A stretch of DNA of 64,000 nt from Paenibacillus eucommiae (GTDB lineage Bacteria > Bacillota > Bacilli > Paenibacillales > NBRC-103111), in the NCBI RefSeq assembly GCF_017874215.1, contig NZ_JAGGLB010000002.1:558001-622000 (forward strand). Reading direction: 5' to 3'. Below, piece after piece: positions 17,006 to 25,089 of this stretch. Each line of letters starts with the position of its first letter. Positions within the stretch are counted from its first letter, which is position 1. The notes under the pieces were generated by a model. The model ran no database searches, had not been told where the DNA came from, and was given only the letters and a program-made list of their open reading frames with translations. The position numbers and the translations under genes are program-made.

Positions 17006-17659
17006 ATGACTAGTTTCACCTTTAATCAGCAAAGCAATATTTCCCTTCGCGAGAAGGTTACCAATGATATAAGAAATGCCATTCTCAAGGGTGAGCTGCA
17101 GCCAGGTAGCAGATTGAAGGAAATTGATATCGCGGTTCAGATGGGCGTCAGCCGGGGGCCGATTAGAGAAGCGATCCGTCAATTGGAAAGAGAAGGACTG
17201 TTAATCACATATCCCTACAAAGAAACGGTAGTTGCGGATATTGATGTGGAGGAAGTGAAGGACATCCTGATTCCGATCCGGTTTCATTTGGAATGGTACG
17301 TAATTAAGAAATACATTCATCAAATGAATGAGGCCTTTTTTGACCAGATGCAGCAAATCATTGAAAGTATGGACGTTAATCTCAAGGAAAACAATAGAGA
17401 CCGGCTCGTTGAGCTCGATGTCCAATTCCATGAGACTATTATTGGCTTAGCTCCCGAAAGAACGGTTATTCTTACCTGGAAAAGCATTTTGAATCAAACT
17501 AGACTGCATTTCATCAAAAATGTCGGCTACCATAACAACGATAAAATTGTGAAGGATCACCAGGCATTGCTCGATAAGCTGATCACCAAGGACCTGGAGC
17601 TTATTCAGCAAGAGCTTCAGTACCACATGGAAGGGGAAGAATCGTTTCTTTTTTCATAG
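17006..17659 (+). CDS. GntR family transcriptional regulator (FCD domain)
   Basis: Regulator of 217 residues, paralogous to the one at 11633. The winged helix (about residues 12-72) reads LQPGSRLKEIDIAVQMGVSR followed by GPIREAIRQLEREGL. The FCD ligand domain follows, with metal-type residues in ELDVQFHETIIG, KDHQALL and LQYHMEGE. It diverges from the deacetylase-dehydrogenase-enolase operon. The start follows GGAGGG. Its promoter overlaps a candidate operator, suggesting autoregulation. The likely ligand is an organic or sugar acid intermediate of the divergent pathway. Confidence 0.93.
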   Translation: MTSFTFNQQSNISLREKVTNDIRNAILKGELQPGSRLKEIDIAVQMGVSRGPIREAIRQLEREGLLITYPYKETVVADIDVEEVKDILIPIRFHLEWYVIKKYIHQMNEAFFDQMQQIIESMDVNLKENNRDRLVELDVQFHETIIGLAPERTVILTWKSILNQTRLHFIKNVGYHNNDKIVKDHQALLDKLITKDLELIQQELQYHMEGEESFLFS

Positions 17660-17670
17660 CCTTGAAGATA

Positions 17671-17717
17671 AAAAAATCGCCCCCGGCTGATGAAGTGCAG
17701 CCATTCGGGCGATTTAT
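17671..17717. terminator. Bidirectional terminator between convergent genes
   Basis: AAATCGCCC pairs with GGGCGATTT around an imperfect inner helix, flanked by an A-run on the left and ATTT on the right. It serves the regulator (plus) and the small gene at 17747 (minus). Confidence 0.85.
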
Positions 17718-17746
17718 TGCGATAAATCATATAACTCATAACGATT

Positions 17747-17977
17747 TTATTCAAAACCACTTTTATACTTATTGGCACTGGATGAATTGCTTTTGGTTTC
17801 ATCTTTCCGTTTCTCTTCCTTTTTTTCCATAGTTAAATCCTCTACCGGAATCGGATCTACCGTCCTCTGGCTTTTATATAAGTCGAATAAGCTTTCATTT
17901 TCCGTCGGATACTGCTCCGGGTGGTCTCTGCTGCCCTGCTGCTTCACCTTTTGAGAATTTTTTTCCCACTCGTTCAT
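17747..17977 (-). CDS. Small hydrophilic protein of unknown function
   Basis: A 76-residue, highly charged protein (rich in Lys, Glu, Ser, Asn and Gln) with no membrane segment or signal peptide. It is supported as a gene by a perfect ribosome site, AAGGAGGTGAGCGC directly before the ATG, and by a terminator after its stop codon. The composition recalls small, disordered spore- or stress-associated proteins of bacilli, but no family was recognised. It lies 39 bases downstream of the SDR gene on the same strand and may be cotranscribed with it. Confidence 0.7.
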   Translation of the reverse strand: MNEWEKNSQKVKQQGSRDHPEQYPTENESLFDLYKSQRTVDPIPVEDLTMEKKEEKRKDETKSNSSSANKYKSGFE

Positions 17978-18016
17978 GCGCTCACCTCCTTTTTCCCTGA
18001 TAGGTATGTATACCTT

Positions 18017-18781
18017 TTATCGGGGATTGTTAAACAGCAAGGATAGGCCGCCATCCACAAACAACGTTTGACCCGTAATGTAAGAGGCCTTATCCGATGC
18101 CAAAAACATCACAGCATGAGCCATATCATCCACCGTCCCCTTGACTCCCATCGGAATCTCCATGACTTTGACCGCATTGGCCTGAACGCCAGCCCACCTC
18201 TCTGCAGCTGGAGTAGCCAGCATACCAGCAACAACCGCATTAAACCGGATGCCGCTGGCCGCATGCCTGAGCACGGTTGATTTGGAAGGCATAGCTCCCC
18301 CCTCTTTGTAGCCTGAATACGAGGCAAAACCATCTTTGCCCAAAACAATCAAGGAAGACAAACTGATAATCGAGCCCCGCTTCCGCTCCAGCATGCCAGG
18401 CAGAAAACCCTCTACACAGCGTTCCCCGCTCCTATTTAGCGCTTGAACACGCTCCCCATCCACAACTGAAGCAGCACCACTGTCCAACAGGTCACTGGCA
18501 TTATGTACAAGAACGTCAACATGCCCCATATATTCCAGTGCCAGAATGATAAATCTTTGCACATCCTCTACATCGCATACATCTGCGCCTATAAAGTAAA
18601 TTTGCTCGTTGCGGCAAGCTTCCCTGATTTCATCCTGAACATAAGGCCCCTCATCATAGTCTGATCCCGAAAACACAATCTTGGCTCCCGCGGCGGCAAA
18701 GCCCTCGACAACTCCCCTGCCAATCCCCTTGACTCCGTCTGTAATGACCACATTTCCCCCTATAAATGGTTTCAGTGTCAT
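18017..18781 (-). CDS. Divergent SDR family oxidoreductase
   Basis: Short-chain dehydrogenase of 254 residues. The cofactor motif is VITDGVKGIGRG, with Asp in place of the usual first Gly. Ser in ISLSSLIVL and Y-x-x-x-K in YSGYK form the active site, and VDGGLSLLF closes the chain. The usual Asn of the tetrad region is in HNASD. The ATG at 18781 gives the family start, although AGGAGG is only two bases away; the frame stays open upstream to 18835. Substrate unknown. Together with those at 7351 and 9192 it is the third SDR in 11 kb; it is the most diverged of them. Confidence 0.85.
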   Translation of the reverse strand: MTLKPFIGGNVVITDGVKGIGRGVVEGFAAAGAKIVFSGSDYDEGPYVQDEIREACRNEQIYFIGADVCDVEDVQRFIILALEYMGHVDVLVHNASDLLDSGAASVVDGERVQALNRSGERCVEGFLPGMLERKRGSIISLSSLIVLGKDGFASYSGYKEGGAMPSKSTVLRHAASGIRFNAVVAGMLATPAAERWAGVQANAVKVMEIPMGVKGTVDDMAHAVMFLASDKASYITGQTLFVDGGLSLLFNNPR

Positions 18782-19102
18782 GTCCTCCTTCCTGCTGTAC
18801 TTTATGACTTCTTGTAGATTGCCTGGCTCAAACAAAACATTTTACTATTGTTCCCATTTTCATCCCCAGATTATGATTCATAGCCCAGAAAAATCATAAA
18901 TTTGGAATGGAGGAGCATAGACTGCTTTATCTATCTATATCTGCATTAAAAGGAATAGTGGATATATAGTTTGTATGAGTCCACAGAGATAATTTTTTTC
19001 CAACACTTAAAAATTTAAAAGCGTTAAAGCGTTAATTAATTAAAGCATTCATTGAAAAAAAGACCTCAGAATTTTAGCTCTGAAGCCCCTTTCATTTGTC
19101 CT
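18782..19102. other. Intergenic region, mostly featureless
   Basis: These 321 bases are AT-rich. They include the upstream region of the SDR gene and, at 19055-19087, a terminator for the DUF4838 gene that ends at 19103 (minus strand: CTTCAGA pairs with TCTGAGG, then CTTTTTTTC). Nothing else was recognised. Confidence 0.6.
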
Positions 19103-21490
19103 TTATATTTGATTCTGATCATTATTTAAACTATATAATGAAAGACTCTTCATACCCACCTTAAAATCTTCCCCCTGTTTAATATCGTATATTTGGAAGG
19201 TGAGAGGGACCTTGCAGCCCTCTTTGGCAACTTCAAATATAACCTCTAGTTCAATCTCCGCACCCTCACTTGAAGATACGGGCACTCTACCCGTAATAAC
19301 CTGATCTACAATTTCATTATTTTCATCTAATATAGGAAAATACCAGTTTGCACATGTCTGTGCCTGAGACTCTTCCAGTACATTTAATTGGACCACAGCA
19401 CCGTAGGTACCAACTTCCAGTGGCATGGCATCTAACGAGATGGTTCCATGACTTAGACCGCTGATCTCTCTCAATGTCCATTTCCATGCCAAAGCTTGCT
19501 GATCTGGATGTATGTACGCTGTCATATCAAGACTGTTAGTCTCTATTACATTCTTTTTTTGATCCATGACGGCCAGAACAAACAATGCATAATCTCGCAG
19601 AAAGGGCTTCTGCTCATCCCGCGCAAATATTTCGAGCTGCTCCATGAAGGCTTCCTTATCCGGTGTATGCTTAATCCAGTCTAACAAACCAGATGTAATC
19701 GCCCTCTCCGTCCCTCTCCATATCCAAACACCTTGAAACGAAAATAAATCCGTCGATGCAAAGATAGCGGGGTGAGCTTGGAACTGCGTAATCAGGTTCA
19801 GCCGCTTATCAGCGAATTCCATACACTGGCTATTAGCTATCAGCAATTCAAGTGCCTCTTGCGCGGAAGCCGGCAAGTTGATTCCATGACTCTGCATATA
19901 ACTCAGAACAGAAGCCTCATAATATTCAAATGTGCACATGAGCAGTTGAGCCCGTTTCTTTTGTGCATCTGTAGCCGCCTTAACCACAACCTGCTCCATC
20001 AGCTGTCGGCATTCCACAATGTCTTGAAAGGAAATATCTTGTAAATAACTAGGATCGAAAAGATCAAGAAAGTTGTACCTGACTGAAGAATCCGCCCACT
20101 TCCGGTACCAAGCTGTTGAGCAAATACTTGTCGTCCAGAAAAGCTCCCATTTATCAAAGTACTGCTGCAGGAAAGGGGCAGCTTCAGCACCAACGGCTCG
20201 AACAACCCATTCATTCATCAGTGAGGTAACATCCTGCTTAGGGTTCCATTGCAATTTGGCCGAAATCCATGGTTTGGGGCCTTCACCGAAATTCGGAAAA
20301 AGTTCTGCTACATGAGCAATGACCCCATGATTTTCAGCGTAGACGTAGTTTTCAGCCATCTTATTTACATACATACGCGGGACGCAGTACGGATTGCCAT
20401 ATAAATATTCATAGAAAGCCAAATGATCGGCTGCAAGCTGCCACCTTTCGGTATGATGATGACCCGCTGTTTGTTTATCCGGTTCGATCCAGCTCATCCG
20501 GTCATCCGTAATATAAGGGATAACACGGGGATGGAGCCTGACTGTTGTCGGCGGATCATAGACATTCCAGTAAGCTAGCAATCCGAAATACTTATCTGGG
20601 TATACCTGTAAAACACCTTCAACAATTTTGTTCACCCAAGGGTAATAAACATCTGACATATCCAAATAGCCGATCGAATTTATTTTTCCCGTATAGTTGG
20701 GGTGCTGCGGATTCGCTTCACAGTAATTCAAGCTGTCATTGATTCCTAGCGAGTAGGATATTTCCTCAGGATTTTCATCAAAGAAAGCAATGATCCGCTG
20801 GATTGCTGCAGCAGCCGTAGCCTCATTCATACAAGGCTGCCAATTGTCTGGATGCGTGGGAACAAGACCATCTGGATAATATTCAGCATGATCAGCAAAT
20901 ACTTGCGTATCAAACAGTACCGTCATATTATGATGAAAATGAATACTGTCATGCATACGGTTTCTTTTCGCCCATTCAGCAAGTGATCCAGCTGGCTCTG
21001 TGCCAAAGAAGTGTCTAGAAATGGAAGCAGGCTCTTCACGTATAGTCTCGAATGGAATACAGAGTTCGGGACGATGTGGAACATCCTCTCCATCAGCCCC
21101 TGGCAGCAGCCAGCTCACACCCACATATCGCTCAAGAAATTCAATGACGCCAAATTCTGTTCCCCATGGTGTGGAACCGATAATCGTTAAACTATCCTCA
21201 TGAGGAAATAAGACAAAACCATCACTACCCAGACTTGTCAGCAGCTTATCTACTTCAGATTTACTTTCTGGAGGAATGGTGCCAATATAAATACGGTACA
21301 TACCGTCAGGTATCTTCGAATCGAGAGTGGATTGAAGCTGCATGCTTCCTCCTGTAGATTGCTGTAAATATCTGATAAGCATTTCGGCCGCACTGCGGGT
21401 TTGGCCTGATGCATCCGGAGCGATTAATGCGACTGCAAGTATCTGTCCCCCATTACTAATGTTCATTCCATGATGCAGTTCAGACTTCAT
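19103..21490 (-). CDS. DUF4838 domain-containing protein
   Basis: Large protein of 795 residues without a signal peptide. I recognise the DUF4838 type by the N-terminal unit that resembles the first domain of family 67 alpha-glucuronidases (YIGTIPPES...GVIEFLERYVGVSWLLPGAD) and the central region (residues about 180-470) with NRMHDSIHFHHN and SYSLGINDSLNYC. A glycoside hydrolase-like barrel is likely, but no catalytic residues are established for the family. The ATG at 21490 was chosen for GAGGGGG eight bases upstream. Last gene of the 19-35 kb transporter operon, so it probably acts in the cytoplasm on the imported oligosaccharide. Confidence 0.82.
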   Translation of the reverse strand: MKSELHHGMNISNGGQILAVALIAPDASGQTRSAAEMLIRYLQQSTGGSMQLQSTLDSKIPDGMYRIYIGTIPPESKSEVDKLLTSLGSDGFVLFPHEDSLTIIGSTPWGTEFGVIEFLERYVGVSWLLPGADGEDVPHRPELCIPFETIREEPASISRHFFGTEPAGSLAEWAKRNRMHDSIHFHHNMTVLFDTQVFADHAEYYPDGLVPTHPDNWQPCMNEATAAAAIQRIIAFFDENPEEISYSLGINDSLNYCEANPQHPNYTGKINSIGYLDMSDVYYPWVNKIVEGVLQVYPDKYFGLLAYWNVYDPPTTVRLHPRVIPYITDDRMSWIEPDKQTAGHHHTERWQLAADHLAFYEYLYGNPYCVPRMYVNKMAENYVYAENHGVIAHVAELFPNFGEGPKPWISAKLQWNPKQDVTSLMNEWVVRAVGAEAAPFLQQYFDKWELFWTTSICSTAWYRKWADSSVRYNFLDLFDPSYLQDISFQDIVECRQLMEQVVVKAATDAQKKRAQLLMCTFEYYEASVLSYMQSHGINLPASAQEALELLIANSQCMEFADKRLNLITQFQAHPAIFASTDLFSFQGVWIWRGTERAITSGLLDWIKHTPDKEAFMEQLEIFARDEQKPFLRDYALFVLAVMDQKKNVIETNSLDMTAYIHPDQQALAWKWTLREISGLSHGTISLDAMPLEVGTYGAVVQLNVLEESQAQTCANWYFPILDENNEIVDQVITGRVPVSSSEGAEIELEVIFEVAKEGCKVPLTFQIYDIKQGEDFKVGMKSLSLYSLNNDQNQI

Positions 21491-21514
21491 TCCAAGTTCC
21501 CCCTCTATTAATAT

Positions 21515-21550
21515 GGGTCTCCCCATCCATACTACCTGGAAGGGAGACCC
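21515..21550 (-). terminator. Intercistronic stem-loop between binding-protein and DUF4838 genes
   Basis: A perfect nine-base-pair stem GGGTCTCCC/GGGAGACCC encloses an 18-base loop, between the binding-protein stop codon and the DUF4838 ribosome site. It has no T-run, so mRNA stabilisation of the upstream gene or partial attenuation is more likely than full termination. Confidence 0.6.
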
Positions 21551-21624
21551 TGTCATGTATTAATTATAGCTTATCCTTTTTTTCTTTCACATACTATTGC
21601 GCCTTCTTGACTCATAAAAGCCCA

Positions 21625-23010
21625 TTACCAACCGAGCAGCTTACGAGTCTCCAACGTTTTCTTGTTAAACGCTTCTACACTAGGCACTATGGAGTTGATG
21701 TCCCCTCCGTTTTCCAGAAGCCCGGTCAATACATTATCCACATTCACCTGGTAAAAATCTAACTCCGGAGTTCCTAGCAAAAGGCAGCACATCGTCCTCG
21801 ACATTTTAACTGCCTCGACGTTTTTCCCTTGCCAGACCGGCGCTTCGTCAATGGCTTTATCAAGTTCAGGGTCGATAATAAACGTGTTCGATCCATTTCT
21901 CGCCATCCATTTTTGCGCCTCGACTTCATACAAGAAGCTGATCCATTTGAAAGCTTCTTCCTTATGCTTGGAGGCACTTGGAATACCTATCGCTCCAAGC
22001 ATACTAACTGTAGCTTGTTTGACCTTGCCTTTAGGAAGCGGGAGAATATCCCACTCGAAGGTAGCGTCCTTCTGGTAGCCCGGCAGCACCCAGTCCGCGC
22101 CAAGCGTGAACAGCACTTTACCAGTCAGGAAGTTATTAGCCGTTTCCCACCCTAATTTAATGCCTTCCTCCCCACTCGGGCGTACATGCCATTTGGTCGT
22201 CAACTCTTGCAACCATTTCAGATCAGCCAGCACTCCCGGTGTATGGGCTACGCTTTGCGTAAAATCTTCGTTTAAGAACATCAGATTCGCTGCATTTCCG
22301 TTAGCCACCGGAAGGATCCATTTGAATTGAGATACCATCATCGAATCAAATGAAAGCCCGTATTCACTAGCTGCAGGATCGGTGGCCTTTCTCGCCATTT
22401 CCAGGAAGTCATCATAGGTCCAGTCGTTTCCTGGCATTTCCATGCCATGTTTTTTCAGCAAATCCTTATTCACCACGATAAACTCGAATATGCTGGTGAA
22501 CGGCAGCGCATAGGTCTTATCCTTAGTTTTATAAGCTTCCAGAATACCGTCAACTATGTTGGCCGATTGGATTGTTGGATCCTTCGCAATGTACGGCGTC
22601 AAGTCCTCCAGCATATCGTCCTTCGTAAATGCACTCAAATCATTGATCCAGGTCAGATCCGCAGGGTCTCCTGCGGCCTGCATCGCCGCCACCTTGACTT
22701 CTTGAGCTACATCGGGAATAACCGGTTCAATCGTAATCCACGGATACTTCTTGTGAAACATATCGAATAACTCCTGATTGTTTCCAACATGCCAAGTAAC
22801 CAGCTTCAGCGTCACCGGATCGTGCTTCTCTTCCTCTACCGGAGGCTCACTTTCTTTCGTGTCGGTTGTTGCTACCGTTGTTGGTGCTGGCGTCGATGTG
22901 GTCCCTTTTCCCCCTGAATTGTTTGAGCATGCCGTAGTAAATATAGTGAACATTAATATACACGCCATGATCCAAGCAAACCCCGCTCTTCTTCGCATCA
23001 ATCGTTTCAT
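21625..23010 (-). CDS. Sugar ABC transporter substrate-binding lipoprotein
   Basis: Family 1-type extracellular solute-binding protein of 461 residues. A signal peptide ending TTACSN places the lipidated cysteine near residue 28, followed by a Thr/Pro/Ser-rich linker. The family segment is seen in TLKLVTWHVGNNQELFDMFHK and, near the end, EEAFKWISFLYEVEAQ. The ATG at 23010 was chosen for GGAGG eight bases upstream. It is the partner of the permeases at 23195 and 24175; the order permease-permease-binding protein is the reverse of the usual one. The 184 bases before it hold no clear terminator. Confidence 0.92.
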   Translation of the reverse strand: MKRLMRRRAGFAWIMACILMFTIFTTACSNNSGGKGTTSTPAPTTVATTDTKESEPPVEEEKHDPVTLKLVTWHVGNNQELFDMFHKKYPWITIEPVIPDVAQEVKVAAMQAAGDPADLTWINDLSAFTKDDMLEDLTPYIAKDPTIQSANIVDGILEAYKTKDKTYALPFTSIFEFIVVNKDLLKKHGMEMPGNDWTYDDFLEMARKATDPAASEYGLSFDSMMVSQFKWILPVANGNAANLMFLNEDFTQSVAHTPGVLADLKWLQELTTKWHVRPSGEEGIKLGWETANNFLTGKVLFTLGADWVLPGYQKDATFEWDILPLPKGKVKQATVSMLGAIGIPSASKHKEEAFKWISFLYEVEAQKWMARNGSNTFIIDPELDKAIDEAPVWQGKNVEAVKMSRTMCCLLLGTPELDFYQVNVDNVLTGLLENGGDINSIVPSVEAFNKKTLETRKLLGW

Positions 23011-23194
23011 GTTTACATCCTCCATTTTTCAATTGACTATCCTTAATTTCAATGAAGCTTGCCTATTCCCTCAAACGGATTTCACTGCTGCTTTTCATTG
23101 CTTACATCATCCGGACGATTCAGACGGCCACCTCCTTTCAAGCAAAATCCGCAACACAAGACTAGCATTATCGCTTCCATCTTACTATCTGTCC

Positions 23195-24178
23195 CTACTC
23201 TACCAGCCCGGTCCGCTCTATGCCTTCCGTGAACCACCGCTGCGTAATGGTATAGATAATTAACGGCGGGAAAATGATGAGGAAGGCCGCAGCCATTTTG
23301 GGCCCTTCGGAAATCGGATCTTTGCCCGCCCCAGCTCCATAAACGATCGCACTATTGCCCATCAGCTCCTGCTGCATCATACTGAGCCGCAGCGATAACG
23401 GCTGGAAGTCCTTTCCTAAAAACATCGAGGCCTCGTAAGACACGTTCCAGTACCAGATAAACGAGAACAAAAACACGACGATAATCGCCGGACGGGCGAG
23501 TGGCAGCATAATGCGAAAGAACAAGCGAAAAACGCTCGCTCCGTCCATCTTCGCCGCCTCCTCCAGCGCCTTTGGCTGCGTCAGGAAAAACTGCCGGAAA
23601 ATAATAATAAACAGCGCTCCCCGCAGCCCTTGACCAAACAAGGCCGGGATGATGAAGACCAGGGGGGTGTTCAACCACCCAAGCTTGCCAAAGACCGTGT
23701 ACATCGGGATAATCGTAATTTGTGGCGGTACCAGAAACGTCACGATGATCAGAATAAAGGCCAATGTTTTGCCCGGAAAATGAAGCCGCCCCAGAGCATA
23801 ACCGGTAATCGCACAGGAAACGACCTGCAAGACAGAGCACGAGAGGGCTATGACAATGGTATTCGTGAAAGCCTCTGGATAACGAAGGCCCCGCCACGCA
23901 TCGGCCAGATTCTGTCCGTGGATCTTACGCGGAATCCACTGTACGACAGGGTCAATCAGGTCGCTGACCGATTTAACCATCGTCGACATCATATAAAACA
24001 ACGGCTGTAAATAAAGAAACGCAATTACCGCAAGCAGAAAATAGATGAAGATTTTCGCCAGCCATCCGTCATTCAGATGCTGTCCTATTAGCATCTTCTT
24101 GATCCTTTGTGCCTGACGGCTGTGCAGCTTTTGGTCGAGATCTGATTTGGCTTGCTGATAACCTTTGCTTAATTTCAC
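23195..24178 (-). CDS. Carbohydrate ABC transporter permease (MalG type)
   Basis: Membrane permease of 327 residues with six predicted helices. The coupling loop is EEAAKMDGASVFRLFF, the MalG form of the EAA motif. The start is a GTG at 24178 that overlaps the TGA of the preceding permease (GTGA); the open frame runs further to 24268 but lies inside that gene. It has a basic cytoplasmic N-terminus of about 60 residues (KLSKGYQQAKSDLDQK), longer than usual. Partner of the permease at 24175. Confidence 0.92.
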   Translation of the reverse strand: MKLSKGYQQAKSDLDQKLHSRQAQRIKKMLIGQHLNDGWLAKIFIYFLLAVIAFLYLQPLFYMMSTMVKSVSDLIDPVVQWIPRKIHGQNLADAWRGLRYPEAFTNTIVIALSCSVLQVVSCAITGYALGRLHFPGKTLAFILIIVTFLVPPQITIIPMYTVFGKLGWLNTPLVFIIPALFGQGLRGALFIIIFRQFFLTQPKALEEAAKMDGASVFRLFFRIMLPLARPAIIVVFLFSFIWYWNVSYEASMFLGKDFQPLSLRLSMMQQELMGNSAIVYGAGAGKDPISEGPKMAAAFLIIFPPLIIYTITQRWFTEGIERTGLVE

Positions 24179-25089
24179 CGGACCACCGCCCCCCTCTTCA
24201 CAACCGAACGATAGGTGAGACCGAGCGCTATACCCAGCAACACCAGAATTAATGCAAAATAGATCCACGCCTGTGCGCTAGCATAGCCATATCCAAATTG
24301 CGGATGGAACATGTTCACCCGCACCTGCTCCAAGACCGGGTTGAATGGAAACGTAAAGAGGTCGACAATCGTGAACACAGCGTTCAGACCAATGAACGGT
24401 ACCATAGCCGGCAGCGTGATCTTCCAGAAGCTTTCCCATGGCGTTGCTCCATCGATGCGAATCGCCTCATACACCGACCTGGGTATCGTCTGATAGCCGG
24501 CGATAAAGATCAGAATCTGCACGCCGGAATACCACAAGATGATAACCGCTCGGCTCAATACATTCAGCATCGGCTCTGCAAGTCTCGGCCCCATATATTG
24601 TCTCAAGAGCCCCTCCAGATTATATTGCTCAATGAACGGCAGTTTCCCCGCTCCTTGACCGAACAATTCCATCAGCACCTGGCCGGTAGCGAAGATGACG
24701 GGCAGAAAGAAGATGGCGCGGATAAAAGCACGTCCAGGCATCTTCTGATTCAGCAGCAGCGAGACAAAGAAGGAGAAGATCAGAATAAGTGGGATTATGA
24801 GCAGCATTTCCTGAAAATAGGTGACCAGTTTAATGGGATACACATTGTCTTCCATGAGTACCCGCCGGAAATTATCCAGTCCCACCCACGTGTAGGTAAA
24901 TCCGGCTCCTGTCAGCCGTACGCTATTAAAGCTGTTGAAGAACGACCATCCCACCGGGAAGGCAACAAATACAGCGAAGCCAATCGCCCATGGCAGCATG
25001 AATAGGTACCCGGTGCTATAGTCTTTCCAGCGATAGCTCCAATAGCCCCTGCGCCGTTCATTCCGTTCTGTCCTTTCCTGCTTGCTCAT
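24175..25089 (-). CDS. Carbohydrate ABC transporter permease (MalF type)
   Basis: Membrane permease of 304 residues with six predicted helices after a short basic tail. The loop motif is YEAIRIDGATPWESFWK. It pairs with the MalG-type protein at 23195 and the lipoprotein at 21625. The ATG overlaps the DUF5696 stop codon by four bases (ATGA), so it is translationally coupled to that gene. It has no ATPase beside it; the one at 34436 in the same operon is the natural partner. Confidence 0.93.
   Translation of the reverse strand: MSKQERTERNERRRGYWSYRWKDYSTGYLFMLPWAIGFAVFVAFPVGWSFFNSFNSVRLTGAGFTYTWVGLDNFRRVLMEDNVYPIKLVTYFQEMLLIIPLILIFSFFVSLLLNQKMPGRAFIRAIFFLPVIFATGQVLMELFGQGAGKLPFIEQYNLEGLLRQYMGPRLAEPMLNVLSRAVIILWYSGVQILIFIAGYQTIPRSVYEAIRIDGATPWESFWKITLPAMVPFIGLNAVFTIVDLFTFPFNPVLEQVRVNMFHPQFGYGYASAQAWIYFALILVLLGIALGLTYRSVVKRGAVVR

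Noticed and set aside
23041..23194. Separate small gene or promoter between permease and lipoprotein genes
   Set aside because: No convincing start with a ribosome site, -35/-10 pair or cre match was found; one near-cre sequence has a one-base insertion.
24298..25005. Long plus-strand frame (235 codons) opposite a permease gene
   Set aside because: It is antisense to a permease with a clear EAA motif and has no ribosome site.
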